From positions 1 through 35,163 of IMG/VR virus record IMGVR_UViG_3300010397_000071: a DNA stretch of 35,163 nucleotides; one strand, written 5' to 3'. This DNA comes from a virus. Positions 25,070 through 31,195 of this stretch are shown one piece after another. The position numbers were made by a program, and so were the translations under genes. Below the pieces are notes generated by a model. That model was not told where the DNA came from. It saw only the letters and a program-made list of their open reading frames with translations, and made no database searches. The stretch's first letter is position 1, and each line of letters begins with the position of its first letter.

Positions 25070-25140
25070 GTCGGGTCAAAACCATAGCAATCATGGCACA
25101 GGAATATTCTTGTGCCAGTCTGTAAAGAATTAGACCCGAC
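25070..25140. promoter_or_regulatory. Concentric palindrome, operator-like
   Basis: A near-perfect 24-base palindrome (25094-25117, TGGCACA-N-GAATATTC-N-TGTGCCA, one mismatched pair) is nested inside an 8-bp inverted repeat, GTCGGGTC (25070-25077) and GACCCGAC (25133-25140). Both share the same centre within half a base. It sits between two divergent units. A symmetric protein-binding site or cruciform is likely; a shared operator is the inference. Confidence 0.6.
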
Positions 25141-25154
25141 TAAAATTGCGTAGT

Positions 25155-25274
25155 TTGCCCGACTATACAAGCTTCCCGGTTCTGTCATGCTGAGAGCGTG
25201 AAATTTGAACCGCGCACAAAGTTAAACCAGTCGGGCAAGGTTGTTTCGGCTTGTGGTACTAGCGTGCGCGGTTC
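25155..25274. repeat. Further inverted repeats of the divergent control region
   Basis: TTGCCCGACT (25155-25164) and AGTCGGGCAA (25229-25238) form a perfect 10-bp inverted repeat. GAACCGCGCAC (25207-25217) and GTGCGCGGTTC (25264-25274) form an 11-bp one. CCCGACTA occurs directly repeated at 25136 and 25158, 22 bases apart, two helical turns. GTCGGG/CCCGAC is thus present four times between 25070 and 25235. The A/C-rich leader of the 25308 gene follows. Confidence 0.55.
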
Positions 25275-25307
25275 TCTCAACTAAACAAACTCAACCGAAA
25301 TGAAAAT

Positions 25308-25388
25308 ATGAAAACACTGTATCAGGAAATTGCTTCACTCGTTCAAGCCCGCCTTTGCAATCCGGCTCCGGTTCAAACTGTAGCCTGA
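25308..25388 (+). CDS. Tiny 26-residue ORF after the control region
   Basis: ATG 25308 opens a 26-residue ORF (MKTLYQEIASLVQARLCNP, then APVQTVA). The leader is AACCGAAATGAAAAT. It is the first ORF of the rightward unit and shares its MKTL start with the next gene at 25414. It may be a leader peptide or a very small gene. Confidence 0.4.
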   Translation: MKTLYQEIASLVQARLCNPAPVQTVA

Positions 25389-25413
25389 TTCAACCATTTA
25401 ACCCTGATTCACA

Positions 25414-25788
25414 ATGAAAACATTATCTTACCAACTCAGCGGCGATTACGAAGCGAAACAAGCTAAGGCGCAACTTGCGGACCTTTACGCCACGGACCCT
25501 GTTAAGGCGTGCAGGCTGGCGCTTCGCCGCACTAAACACTTATCCGAAAACGACAGGCTGGAGGCGTGCAATACGCTTTTGGGGATGCACGGCACAGAAG
25601 CAATTCGCGGCGAATGGCAGAACGGGTACTGGTACTACATTGTTGCGGCTTATTGCAACACAGGCGACACCTACGCGGTTACGGTTATTCAAGTGCGCGG
25701 CGAATTTAACGGAGACCGCTCGCGCTTCATCGTTTCAAGCTGGGGCGACTGGGTTGAGAAGAATTCGGACAAGTACGGGATTGTTTAA
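25414..25788 (+). CDS. Conserved phage protein, unknown
   Basis: A 124-residue protein: KQAKAQLADLYATDPVKACRLALRRT, HGTEAIRGEWQNGYWYYIVAAYCNTGDTYA and FIVSSWGDWVEKNSDKYGIV. The CNTGDTY...SSWGDWVE end looks like a small alpha-beta fold family found in phages, function unknown. The A-rich leader has no Shine-Dalgarno site. A GC-rich hairpin follows the stop at 25792. Confidence 0.78.
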   Translation: MKTLSYQLSGDYEAKQAKAQLADLYATDPVKACRLALRRTKHLSENDRLEACNTLLGMHGTEAIRGEWQNGYWYYIVAAYCNTGDTYAVTVIQVRGEFNGDRSRFIVSSWGDWVEKNSDKYGIV

Positions 25789-25791
25789 CCC

Positions 25792-25846
25792 CCAGACAAC
25801 CCCGGCAGCTTGAAACCCTGCCGGGCCGTCTGGCGGTTGGCGCCAG
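25792..25846 (+). terminator. Two overlapping hairpins, terminator or attenuator-like
   Basis: CCCGGCAG (25801-25808) and CTGCCGGG (25818-25825) form an 8-bp stem, extended by CCAGAC/GTCTGG (25792-25797 with 25828-25833). A second hairpin, CTGGCG/CGCCAG (25830-25835 with 25841-25846), competes for CTGG. No U-run follows. Alternative pairing is reminiscent of attenuation. The next gene starts at 25882 after an A-rich leader. Confidence 0.45.
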
Positions 25847-25881
25847 CAAACAACAAAAACAAACTCAACGACTGAAAATAT

Positions 25882-26271
25882 ATGAATAACCCAGAATATG
25901 AACAAAACGAAGCGCGGCTCCTTGCCGCACAAATTCGAGAAGTTGAATTGGCACCGCTAGCAGACAGGCGGGACGCTCGCAATGGATGGCACGAAGCCAT
26001 TAAGACCTTCCCTGATCTTGTCGCAGAACGTGTAAGCTGGATCATCAATGGCAGCTACGGTTATGGCGCTTGCATGGCCGCAAAGCGAATCGTGGACAGT
26101 CCCCGCATGAATCAGGCTGACGCGCTTAGCCAACTGGTGGCCGCGCTTGAATGGAACTGTCCGTCAGCCTTTGCCCGTGAAGCTTTCCTGAGTCTGAGCA
26201 ACGCTGAACAGAAGCGCATCAACGACGCAATCAAAGCCGAGATTGAAACGACTGAGTGCGCGATTGCATGA
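25882..26271 (+). CDS. Phage protein, helical
   Basis: A 129-residue protein with charged helices: ARLLAAQIREVELAPLADRRDARNGWHEAIK, AERVSWIINGSYGYGACMAAKRIV, ADALSQLVAALEWN and LSNAEQKRINDAIKAEIE. NGSYGYG is a conserved-looking turn. No enzyme signature. An ATGA overlap at 26268 links a tiny downstream ORF. Family not recognised by name. Confidence 0.75.
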   Translation: MNNPEYEQNEARLLAAQIREVELAPLADRRDARNGWHEAIKTFPDLVAERVSWIINGSYGYGACMAAKRIVDSPRMNQADALSQLVAALEWNCPSAFAREAFLSLSNAEQKRINDAIKAEIETTECAIA

Positions 26272-26345
26272 ACCCACTTTGCCGCACCTGCCCCGTGAAT
26301 TTTCAAGCCGTGGATCATCTGCCCGGCTCTTTTCCACGCGGGTAG
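26268..26345 (+). CDS. Tiny ORF with CxxC, or hairpin region
   Basis: A 25-residue ORF (MNPLCRTCPVNF, then QAVDHLPGSFPRG) with a CRTC pair and an ATGA overlap upstream. Most of it lies in the arms of the inverted repeat at 26281-26352, so it may be an RNA element rather than a gene. Confidence 0.3.
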   Translation: MNPLCRTCPVNFQAVDHLPGSFPRG

Positions 26346-26352
26346 GTGCGGC
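26281..26352 (+). repeat. Inverted repeat, intergenic hairpin
   Basis: GCCGCACCT (26281-26289) and AGGTGCGGC (26344-26352) pair perfectly over 9 bp, with near-complementary CCCCGTG / CACGCGGG continuing inwards. The next gene starts 14 bases later. A regulatory RNA hairpin is plausible; no T-run follows. Confidence 0.5.
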
Positions 26353-26365
26353 TTAAACCTGAAAA

Positions 26366-26647
26366 ATGAAAACCTGGATTTTAGACGACTCAATGGACCC
26401 GTGGATCAACGAACCCACAGCCTCGCCAGAGGTTCACGCCGTCAAACCGCTCACTTGTGCCTTGCCTGACCTAAAAAGCCCGCTGGAGGCGATTACAGAG
26501 CAGTGCGAGGCCCTTAAAATCGAAGTGTCAGAGCTTAACGACTTGGCGCGGCGGGCGCATAAGCGGGAACTGCTCGCCGTGCGCCGGGCTGAGTGGCTGA
26601 CGCGCATCCTGTGGGGCATATTGGGCCATCCTAACAAGTCGTCATGA
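26366..26647 (+). CDS. Small coiled-coil protein
   Basis: A 93-residue protein. After KTWILDDSMDPWINEP, the main part is a helical, heptad-like segment (SPLEAITEQCEALKIEVSEL, NDLARRAHKRELLAVRRAEW) ending with TRILWGILGHPNK. An ATGA overlap leads into the tiny membrane ORF at 26644. A spanin or membrane-associated helper is possible, not shown. Confidence 0.65.
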   Translation: MKTWILDDSMDPWINEPTASPEVHAVKPLTCALPDLKSPLEAITEQCEALKIEVSELNDLARRAHKRELLAVRRAEWLTRILWGILGHPNKSS

Positions 26648-26721
26648 TCTGGCTTATTCTGGCCGGTTGCGTGATATTCCTGCCGGATATCGCCTGTTAT
26701 GCAATGTCGAAACTAGATTAA
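26644..26721 (+). CDS. Tiny single-span membrane peptide
   Basis: A 25-residue ORF: IWLILAGCVIFLPDIACYAM, then SKLD. Residues 2-21 are a hydrophobic span interrupted by PD. Its ATG overlaps the preceding TGA. Small size and one span are compatible with a holin- or antiholin-like peptide or a membrane toxin, but nothing confirms this. Confidence 0.5.
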   Translation: MIWLILAGCVIFLPDIACYAMSKLD

Positions 26722-26727
26722 CACATT

Positions 26728-27222
26728 ATGAAATCAACACTTGCAGCTTTATTTGCTGGTACAGCTTTAGCCAGCGCAACGACAATCACCATCAACCAGG
26801 ACGCCCCCGGCCTGCTGGACTTCTCAATTGATTGGGGCCAAACAATAGACCCGTACGGCACCGTTGCGGTCGGAAAAGGCGGCTCCAGCGTGGAATGGCA
26901 CACCGGATCAAGCCGAAATCCGAACTATTACTTCGTGGAAATCCATGACAAAAGCCTGCCAAACATTTACGGCTTCGGACTGACCTTTGCGCCCGTGGAG
27001 TGGACCGGGCCGGTTTATACAGCCCTGGCCGACGCCAAGACCAGCAATGGCGAGGTTTTGAACCTGCATGGCAACCCTTACGGAGCCAGATGGGTTTACG
27101 GCGCATCTGTTATCGAGGTTGCCAGCAGGCCACAAGGCAACAGCGTGCCGGATGGTGGCTCGACGGCGTTAATCCTGTGCCTTGGATGTGCGGGATTGTG
27201 TGCATTCAGGAGGGTGACATGA
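26728..27222 (+). CDS. Exported protein with VPDSG-CTERM-type sorting signal
   Basis: A 164-residue protein. The N-terminus is a Sec signal (MKSTLAALFAGTALASAT, cut near ASA-T). A beta-rich mature part follows (ITINQDAPGLLDFSIDWGQT, FVEIHDKSLPNIYGFGLTF). The C-terminus has the tripartite sorting signal: SVPDGGST (about 140-147), a hydrophobic span ALILCLGCAGLCAF, then RR. This is the VPDSG-CTERM relative of PEP-CTERM, processed by exosortase in Verrucomicrobiota-type bacteria. A phage gene with this signal suggests delivery of a protein to the host surface. AGGAGG near its end serves the next gene. Confidence 0.82.
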   Translation: MKSTLAALFAGTALASATTITINQDAPGLLDFSIDWGQTIDPYGTVAVGKGGSSVEWHTGSSRNPNYYFVEIHDKSLPNIYGFGLTFAPVEWTGPVYTALADAKTSNGEVLNLHGNPYGARWVYGASVIEVASRPQGNSVPDGGSTALILCLGCAGLCAFRRVT

Positions 27223-27596
27223 AACGCAAAAGCATCATCATGCTGGCATTTACTGTTGCGGTGGCGGATTCGGCAGTCTGGTACAATGTCGGATTCCAGC
27301 ACGCATCCAGAACCGCAATCAAATACATTTCAGAACCTGTATTTTTCCTCACCAACGGAGATTACACGGTTAGCGCGTATGTTGCGCGGCGACACGCCCT
27401 TGAATGGAAACCCAAGATTGGAGACAGGGTAGCAACGTTCCTGAAACTGGACGGACACATTGGGGATGTTAATAATCCGAGAATCGCTACCATTACAAAT
27501 ATGGTTTACGTAGGAGCAAACTCGCAATCCGGATGGCTTGTGTACGGTGATGGATTGCCCGGCGTGGACTCATCCTGGGTTAAACCTGCACCATGA
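27219..27596 (+). CDS. Membrane-anchored or exported protein ending in GLPGVDSSWVKPAP
   Basis: A 125-residue protein from ATG 27219, supported by AGGAGGG 4-5 bases upstream and an ATGA overlap. A hydrophobic N-terminus (SIIMLAFTVAVADSAVWYNV) is a signal or anchor. The rest is a small beta-barrel-like domain (KIGDRVATFLKLDGHIGDV, TITNMVYVGANSQSGWLVYG) with the tail GLPGVDSSWVKPAP, exactly repeated at the end of the next protein. It may be a periplasmic or surface protein. Unknown function. Confidence 0.78.
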   Translation: MKRKSIIMLAFTVAVADSAVWYNVGFQHASRTAIKYISEPVFFLTNGDYTVSAYVARRHALEWKPKIGDRVATFLKLDGHIGDVNNPRIATITNMVYVGANSQSGWLVYGDGLPGVDSSWVKPAP

Positions 27597-27781
27597 AATA
27601 CCTCACCGCATTTTGCATTGGCGCGGTTGCCGTGCTGCTCGGAATTGGATTTTGCCAGATCATCACCACAATCGCGGTATGGGCTTCCAAGTGGAAGGGA
27701 CTTGAAGTTTCCGCCCTGATTGCGGCTGCGGTCGAGGGATTGCCGGGTGTGGATTCATCCTGGGTTAAGCCCGCACCTTAA
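27593..27781 (+). CDS. Small membrane protein sharing the GLPGVDSSWVKPAP tail
   Basis: A 62-residue protein, ATGA overlap with the previous gene. It has a single hydrophobic span (LTAFCIGAVAVLLGIGFCQIITTIAVWAS), then KWKGLEVSALIAAAVEGLPG. The last 14 residues are identical to the tail of the upstream protein, while the DNA differs at several silent positions. The tail was therefore copied some time ago and kept by selection, or gained by recombination. Function unknown. Confidence 0.68.
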   Translation: MKYLTAFCIGAVAVLLGIGFCQIITTIAVWASKWKGLEVSALIAAAVEGLPGVDSSWVKPAP

Positions 27782-27821
27782 ATTTCGGTCACGGTCAACA
27801 ACAACTCAATCAAACCAAAAC

Positions 27822-28172
27822 ATGAAACGACTCAAAACCCTTATAATCCTGTCCCTCGCCTGCTTGCCGGGCTTGGGGGCAGGCACGGCACCCCAACGCA
27901 TAGCCATAACCGGCCAGTGGGACCCGGACCTTCCCGGCCACTTCATATCCGCAACCACCCTTGTTGTCGGAGAAACTTACACAATCAGGAACAGCACGTC
28001 AGGCACGATTTACGTTTGGCTGCTGTCTGGTCGCACGCCAAGCAGCTATTTCCCGCTCATGAGTGGGGGCGCCACGACGTTTTCAGCCACGGTCGGGCAG
28101 TTTGACCTGTACAACCTGTCCGCGCTTAAAAACGTGTCACTGGTACGGGTCCAGAACGATCAAGGCCAATGA
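27822..28172 (+). CDS. Small exported protein
   Basis: A 116-residue protein from ATG 27822 with a Sec signal: KRLK, then a hydrophobic run (TLIILSLACLPGLGA), likely cut near GLGA-G. The mature part is beta-rich (ITGQWDPDLPGHFISATTLV, ETYTIRNSTSGTIYVWLLSG, GQFDLYNLSALKNVSLVRV). It resembles short exported phage moron proteins; the family is unknown. The A/C-rich leader CAACAACTCAATCAAACCAAAAC replaces a Shine-Dalgarno site. ATGA overlap at 28169. Confidence 0.7.
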   Translation: MKRLKTLIILSLACLPGLGAGTAPQRIAITGQWDPDLPGHFISATTLVVGETYTIRNSTSGTIYVWLLSGRTPSSYFPLMSGGATTFSATVGQFDLYNLSALKNVSLVRVQNDQGQ

Positions 28173-28291
28173 CCCTCGACTCGTATCTCGCCGTCCGTCT
28201 CCGAGAACAAGGCTACAAACCCCGCACAATCAAGCGATTGTTGCGTCTGTGGCGGCTGGAGCGGAAGGCGATTTTAAGGCTGACAAAATGA
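28169..28291 (+). CDS. Tiny basic protein
   Basis: A 40-residue ORF (TLDSYLAVRLREQGYKPRTI, then KRLLRLWRLERKAILRLTK), ATGA overlap upstream. Strongly basic amphipathic helices, as in small DNA-binding or regulatory peptides. Its stop lies at the left edge of a GC-rich folded stretch. Confidence 0.5.
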   Translation: MTLDSYLAVRLREQGYKPRTIKRLLRLWRLERKAILRLTK

Positions 28292-28431
28292 CCCCTTTCC
28301 CGCCCCGGTCAAGTGGCCGCACTCATATCCGGTCTAAAGCGCGGCTGGGAGGATTTCGGCTCCTGTACGACGAGGCTGCCGGGGCGGGGATAATTTCCCC
28401 ACTGGTCGGGTTCCGTAGGCCAGCAACATAA
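28288..28431 (+). other. Structured stretch or tiny ORF
   Basis: A 47-codon frame (ATGA overlap at 28288) covers this stretch, but so does strong RNA pairing: CCCGCCCCGG (28299-28308) with CCGGGGCGGG (28379-28388), 10 bp perfect and extendable. Further inner hairpins include GGAG/CTCC near 28350. I favour a structured RNA or long hairpin over a gene. Between 28432 and 28497 another hairpin, GCCGGG/CCCGGC (28464-28486), precedes the next gene. Confidence 0.35.
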
Positions 28432-28497
28432 CATGAGCTAAAAAAATGCAGTAATAGACGCCCGCCGGGAGCGTGGAATGCCCGGCAAATAAACTGA

Positions 28498-28812
28498 ATG
28501 AACGAGAACATTACAGCCCGTGCTAGATTTGTTCGACCAAGCAAAGGGATTGCGCTTACATTTCTTGTTGTCGGGGAAGGTGTGTCAATGGCGGGGGAGG
28601 ATATTTGGCTCGTAATGGAATACGGATTCCAAAAGACCTTTGGCGCACTAAAAAGAGACGTTTACCCAATTTCTCCAAGCGGGTTGATGCTGGAGCAGTT
28701 AAATGGCTGGCTTCGCATGATTGATTTCACCCCTTCAGCCAAGACTTTGCAGCTTTGGGGCGAGATAAACACACGACAAAAGCGTGATCTACTCAACGCA
28801 TTAAAGGATTGA
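28498..28812 (+). CDS. Small phage protein, unknown
   Basis: A 104-residue protein: RARFVRPSKGIALTFLVVGE, DIWLVMEYGFQKTFGALKRD, then helical LMLEQLNGWLRMIDFTPSAK and LQLWGEINTRQKRDLLNALK. It follows a GC-rich hairpin and an A/C-rich leader (AAATAAACTGA). Looks like a folded alpha-beta protein; family not recognised. Confidence 0.7.
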   Translation: MNENITARARFVRPSKGIALTFLVVGEGVSMAGEDIWLVMEYGFQKTFGALKRDVYPISPSGLMLEQLNGWLRMIDFTPSAKTLQLWGEINTRQKRDLLNALKD

Positions 28813-28816
28813 GTCA

Positions 28817-29131
28817 ATGAAAAAAGAACCACCCTTCCCGGATTATGCGATGATCGGCACCAGAACCAACGGATCAAATTTGGAAACAATGCGTGGACCA
28901 ATGCTGTCAACGGCTTGGTGGAATCAAGTTGATCCAGAAAGGATGCTGCGAGAGATGAGCAAAAACCATCCAGGTTGGGACTGGAGAATTGAGTACAAAC
29001 CGACCGATATTAAAATAGCCCCGCAGCCCACACCATCTTTCACCAACCGAGCTTGCGTTGATTGCGGCGAGTGGGCCGCTTCCGGTGGGCCAAGATGCGA
29101 GGATTGCCAGGAAGATTCCGAACTGGATTAA
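28817..29131 (+). CDS. Protein with C-terminal zinc ribbon
   Basis: A 104-residue protein with an N-terminal helical part (RGPMLSTAWWNQVDPERMLREM) and a C-terminal CVDCGEW ... RCEDCQED motif (about 80-98), the spacing of a four-cysteine zinc ribbon. Acidic tail. It opens a run of Cys-rich small genes. A 10-codon ORF (29134-29166) lies between it and the next gene and bridges them by an ATGA overlap. Confidence 0.72.
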   Translation: MKKEPPFPDYAMIGTRTNGSNLETMRGPMLSTAWWNQVDPERMLREMSKNHPGWDWRIEYKPTDIKIAPQPTPSFTNRACVDCGEWAASGGPRCEDCQEDSELD

Positions 29132-29162
29132 CCATGAACTGTTTCAACGAACATCAAACCTT

Positions 29163-29492
29163 ATGACTGAACAGGAAATCAACCTGAAAATTTTGGAGGC
29201 GTGCGGATGGTTTAAGAAAAAGACATGGTTTTCGGACACTGATATTAGAATGTGGTGGCACAAGGACAGGGAACATGCACGGGAGGTGTGTCCGGATTTT
29301 TACAATGATCTAAATGCCATGCACGAGGCTGAACAGTGGCTTTTTAATTCCAATCCAGGATATTGGAATCGCAGCTATCCGATTGAGAAGGAAAATCCAC
29401 AGGTGGACTGGACGGCGCTTTTGAGCGTTCTTACCACTCCCGGAATTCACAGGTTTCATGTCATGGAAAATGTTTCGCTATTCCAAGGATGA
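29163..29492 (+). CDS. Phage ABA-sandwich-like protein
   Basis: A 109-residue protein from ATG 29163. It has the LKILEACGWF start and PDFYNDLNAMHEAEQWLF middle, typical of small phage proteins with the so-called ABA sandwich fold, for which no activity is known. ATGA overlaps with a 10-codon ORF upstream and with the next gene (29489). Family call by pattern; moderate certainty. Confidence 0.72.
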   Translation: MTEQEINLKILEACGWFKKKTWFSDTDIRMWWHKDREHAREVCPDFYNDLNAMHEAEQWLFNSNPGYWNRSYPIEKENPQVDWTALLSVLTTPGIHRFHVMENVSLFQG

Positions 29493-29773
29493 ATAATTCA
29501 GTGAATAAACCCAATTACCTCAAGTGCGAGCATCACCCAGATGCGATGGTGATTCATTCATGGAACGAAACCCAGTGCGTACTTAACGGAATTCCGGCTG
29601 GGTTTGGAGTGGCCACCGACCACGAATACAGGTGTCAGGTATGTAGCAGAATTTTGACCGAGCCTGTTATTAGGGGCGATGCAGTCACGTGCCCTAAATG
29701 TGGCAATTACTACGGAGTCCACGCAACGGGAGGGTTTGATATTTGCTGTTGCCATGAAACCAAAAATCACTAA
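29489..29773 (+). CDS. Small protein with zinc-ribbon cysteines
   Basis: A 94-residue protein with YRCQVCSRIL (about 47-56) and VTCPKCGNYYG (about 66-76), the two CxxC pairs of a rubredoxin-like zinc ribbon, followed by DICCCHETKNH. ATGA overlap upstream. It overlaps the next gene by 20 bases. A DNA- or RNA-contacting role is only suggested by the fold class. Confidence 0.72.
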   Translation: MNNSVNKPNYLKCEHHPDAMVIHSWNETQCVLNGIPAGFGVATDHEYRCQVCSRILTEPVIRGDAVTCPKCGNYYGVHATGGFDICCCHETKNH

Positions 29774-29990
29774 ACGCTCGTCCACTTATGCCACTGGTAG
29801 TGGAGGGTTTGTTCACATTGACAGGCAGATTATACCAATTGAAATCCCATGCGCTTGCGTTCACAGTGACCCCAGAACATGCGCGAGACGGCGGGATGGC
29901 CGGGAAACTGATGATTGGCGTTACGTCCCTCGAAATTGCGAATGCGACTGTCACTACCAGGACTGCGGAGATGTGGAATTTGACCAATGA
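29754..29990 (+). CDS. Small Cys-rich protein
   Basis: A 78-residue protein from ATG 29754: PKITKRSSTYATGSGGFVHI, CACVHSDPRTCARRRDG and NCECDCHYQDCGD. Seven cysteines and two histidines in a short C-terminal half may bind more than one metal. It ends in an ATGA overlap with the next gene (29987). Confidence 0.6.
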   Translation: MKPKITKRSSTYATGSGGFVHIDRQIIPIEIPCACVHSDPRTCARRRDGRETDDWRYVPRNCECDCHYQDCGDVEFDQ

Positions 29991-30211
29991 CACTCAAATC
30001 TGAAACTCCGCCAACCAAGTTCTGCCCGACCTGTAATGTGTACCACTTGCTGCATTACACCAAGAACTCTGCCGGTCACTTGAGCCTCACCGTCGAATGC
30101 CCGCTGGGCACGTACAAGATCAAGATGCATTCAGGACTGAATATCCCGATCAAGCCATCCCGGAAGCTGTTCAAGCGCGATTTCCAATCCAAACAACTCA
30201 AGCTGCTATGA
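29987..30211 (+). CDS. Small CxxC protein, basic C-terminus
   Basis: A 74-residue protein: KFCPTCNVYHLLHYTKNSAG, LSLTVECPLGTYKIKM and a basic tail KPSRKLFKRDFQSKQLKLL. One CxxC plus a further Cys and several His allow one zinc site. ATGA coupling upstream. Unknown role. Confidence 0.62.
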   Translation: MTLKSETPPTKFCPTCNVYHLLHYTKNSAGHLSLTVECPLGTYKIKMHSGLNIPIKPSRKLFKRDFQSKQLKLL

Positions 30212-30258
30212 ATCCATGTTTGTAACGCGGGAACCGTTAAACTTTAACCTTAACTAAA

Positions 30259-30381
30259 ATGAAATCCTTCAATGCCCGCTTGGTTAAAAGCCGCCTAGAG
30301 AAATCTTTCAGGATGGTTCCGATCAAGCAGGCGTTACAGGACACGTCCGAAAATAGGAAAGTCAAAACCCGACTCTGGTAA
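30259..30381 (+). CDS. Tiny basic protein
   Basis: A 40-residue ORF (KSFNARLVKSRLEKSFRMVP, then IKQALQDTSENRKVKTRLW) with a leader typical of this phage (TAACCTTAACTAAA). No overlap with its neighbours: the previous gene ends 47 bases earlier and the next starts 12 bases later. Codon pattern and leader favour a real small gene. Confidence 0.45.
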   Translation: MKSFNARLVKSRLEKSFRMVPIKQALQDTSENRKVKTRLW

Positions 30382-30393
30382 AATGGTGGAGTT

Positions 30394-30798
30394 ATGAAAT
30401 ACATATACAACGACGGAGGCAACTCCGATCCAAAAGCAAAACGTGACTGCGTGGTGCGGGCAATCGCCATCGCAACCCAACTGCCATACAACCAGGTGCG
30501 CGACCAGATCAACCACCTGGCCGATACGGAATACTTTGACGGCTCCGATGCGGCCCAAGGCGTTCACAAAAAGCTCTACAAGGATTACCTGAGGTCCCTT
30601 GGATGTATCTGGACGCCAACAATGGGCATCGGCACGGGCTGCAAGGTCCACCTGCGCGACGGCGAGTTGCCGATGGGCAGATTGATTGTCAGCGTTAGTC
30701 GTCATTTGGTCGCTGTCATTGACGGAGTGATTAACGACCGCAGCGATTGCAGCCGGGACGGGACAAGGTGTGTTTACGGATATTGGACAAAGCCATGA
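30394..30798 (+). CDS. Papain-like-fold candidate, conserved phage protein
   Basis: A 134-residue protein: YIYNDGGNSDPKAKRDCVVRAIAIATQLPY, GVHKKLYKDYLRSLGCIWTP, GCKVHLRDGELPMGRLIVSV, SRHLVAVIDGVINDRSDCSR and CVYGYWTKP. A Cys in DCVVRAIA near residue 19, a His in SRHLVAV and an Asp/Asn after it are placed as in C39- or NlpC-type thiol folds. This is a widespread uncharacterised family in phages. Protease activity has not been shown here; the layout could also be a non-enzymatic fold. Confidence 0.75.
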   Translation: MKYIYNDGGNSDPKAKRDCVVRAIAIATQLPYNQVRDQINHLADTEYFDGSDAAQGVHKKLYKDYLRSLGCIWTPTMGIGTGCKVHLRDGELPMGRLIVSVSRHLVAVIDGVINDRSDCSRDGTRCVYGYWTKP

Positions 30799-30823
30799 CC
30801 ACGAGGGTTGTGGGATTTAATAA

Positions 30824-31042
30824 ATGAAAACCAACCAATTCAATAGCAAGTGTCAGCATAATATCATGGTAAAAAACAGCAGCAAAAAGCACGCATGGAC
30901 ATGTGCCATTTGTGGCCACATTTACGGCATGGAAACATGCCATGTGTGCGGAATGGACTTAATCATTCACGGACAAACGTGCGTTGCAGGCGCATCGCTT
31001 CATCAAGATCAAGCCACTGGAGAAAAACTACTGATTCCGTGA
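30824..31042 (+). CDS. Small zinc-finger-like protein
   Basis: A 72-residue protein with CQHNIMV, WTCAICGHIYGMETCHVCGMDLIIHGQTC. The CxxC ... CxxC pattern is a zinc ribbon. It starts ATG 30824 after an A-rich leader. Its TGA overlaps the next GTG. Confidence 0.65.
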   Translation: MKTNQFNSKCQHNIMVKNSSKKHAWTCAICGHIYGMETCHVCGMDLIIHGQTCVAGASLHQDQATGEKLLIP

Positions 31043-31173
31043 AGTGGAAATTCGACACGTCCAAGCCATGCCCTAGATGTGGCAGGCCAATGAGAAAAAC
31101 AACAGCCGGGTTCGCTTGTTATCGGAAGCTGTGCCGACTCGGAAAACTTCCTGTAAAATTTCGCTTGCAATGA
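31039..31173 (+). CDS. Tiny zinc-ribbon protein
   Basis: A 44-residue ORF from GTG 31039, overlapping the preceding TGA (GTGA). PCPRCGRPMRKTTAGFACYRKLC contains two cysteine pairs. The end, KFRLQ, is followed at once by the structured stretch described at 31196. A short upstream-frame ORF read over that stretch looks artificial. Confidence 0.55.
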   Translation: MKWKFDTSKPCPRCGRPMRKTTAGFACYRKLCRLGKLPVKFRLQ

Positions 31174-31195
31174 ATCCGAGTCAGGCGCAAACTAG

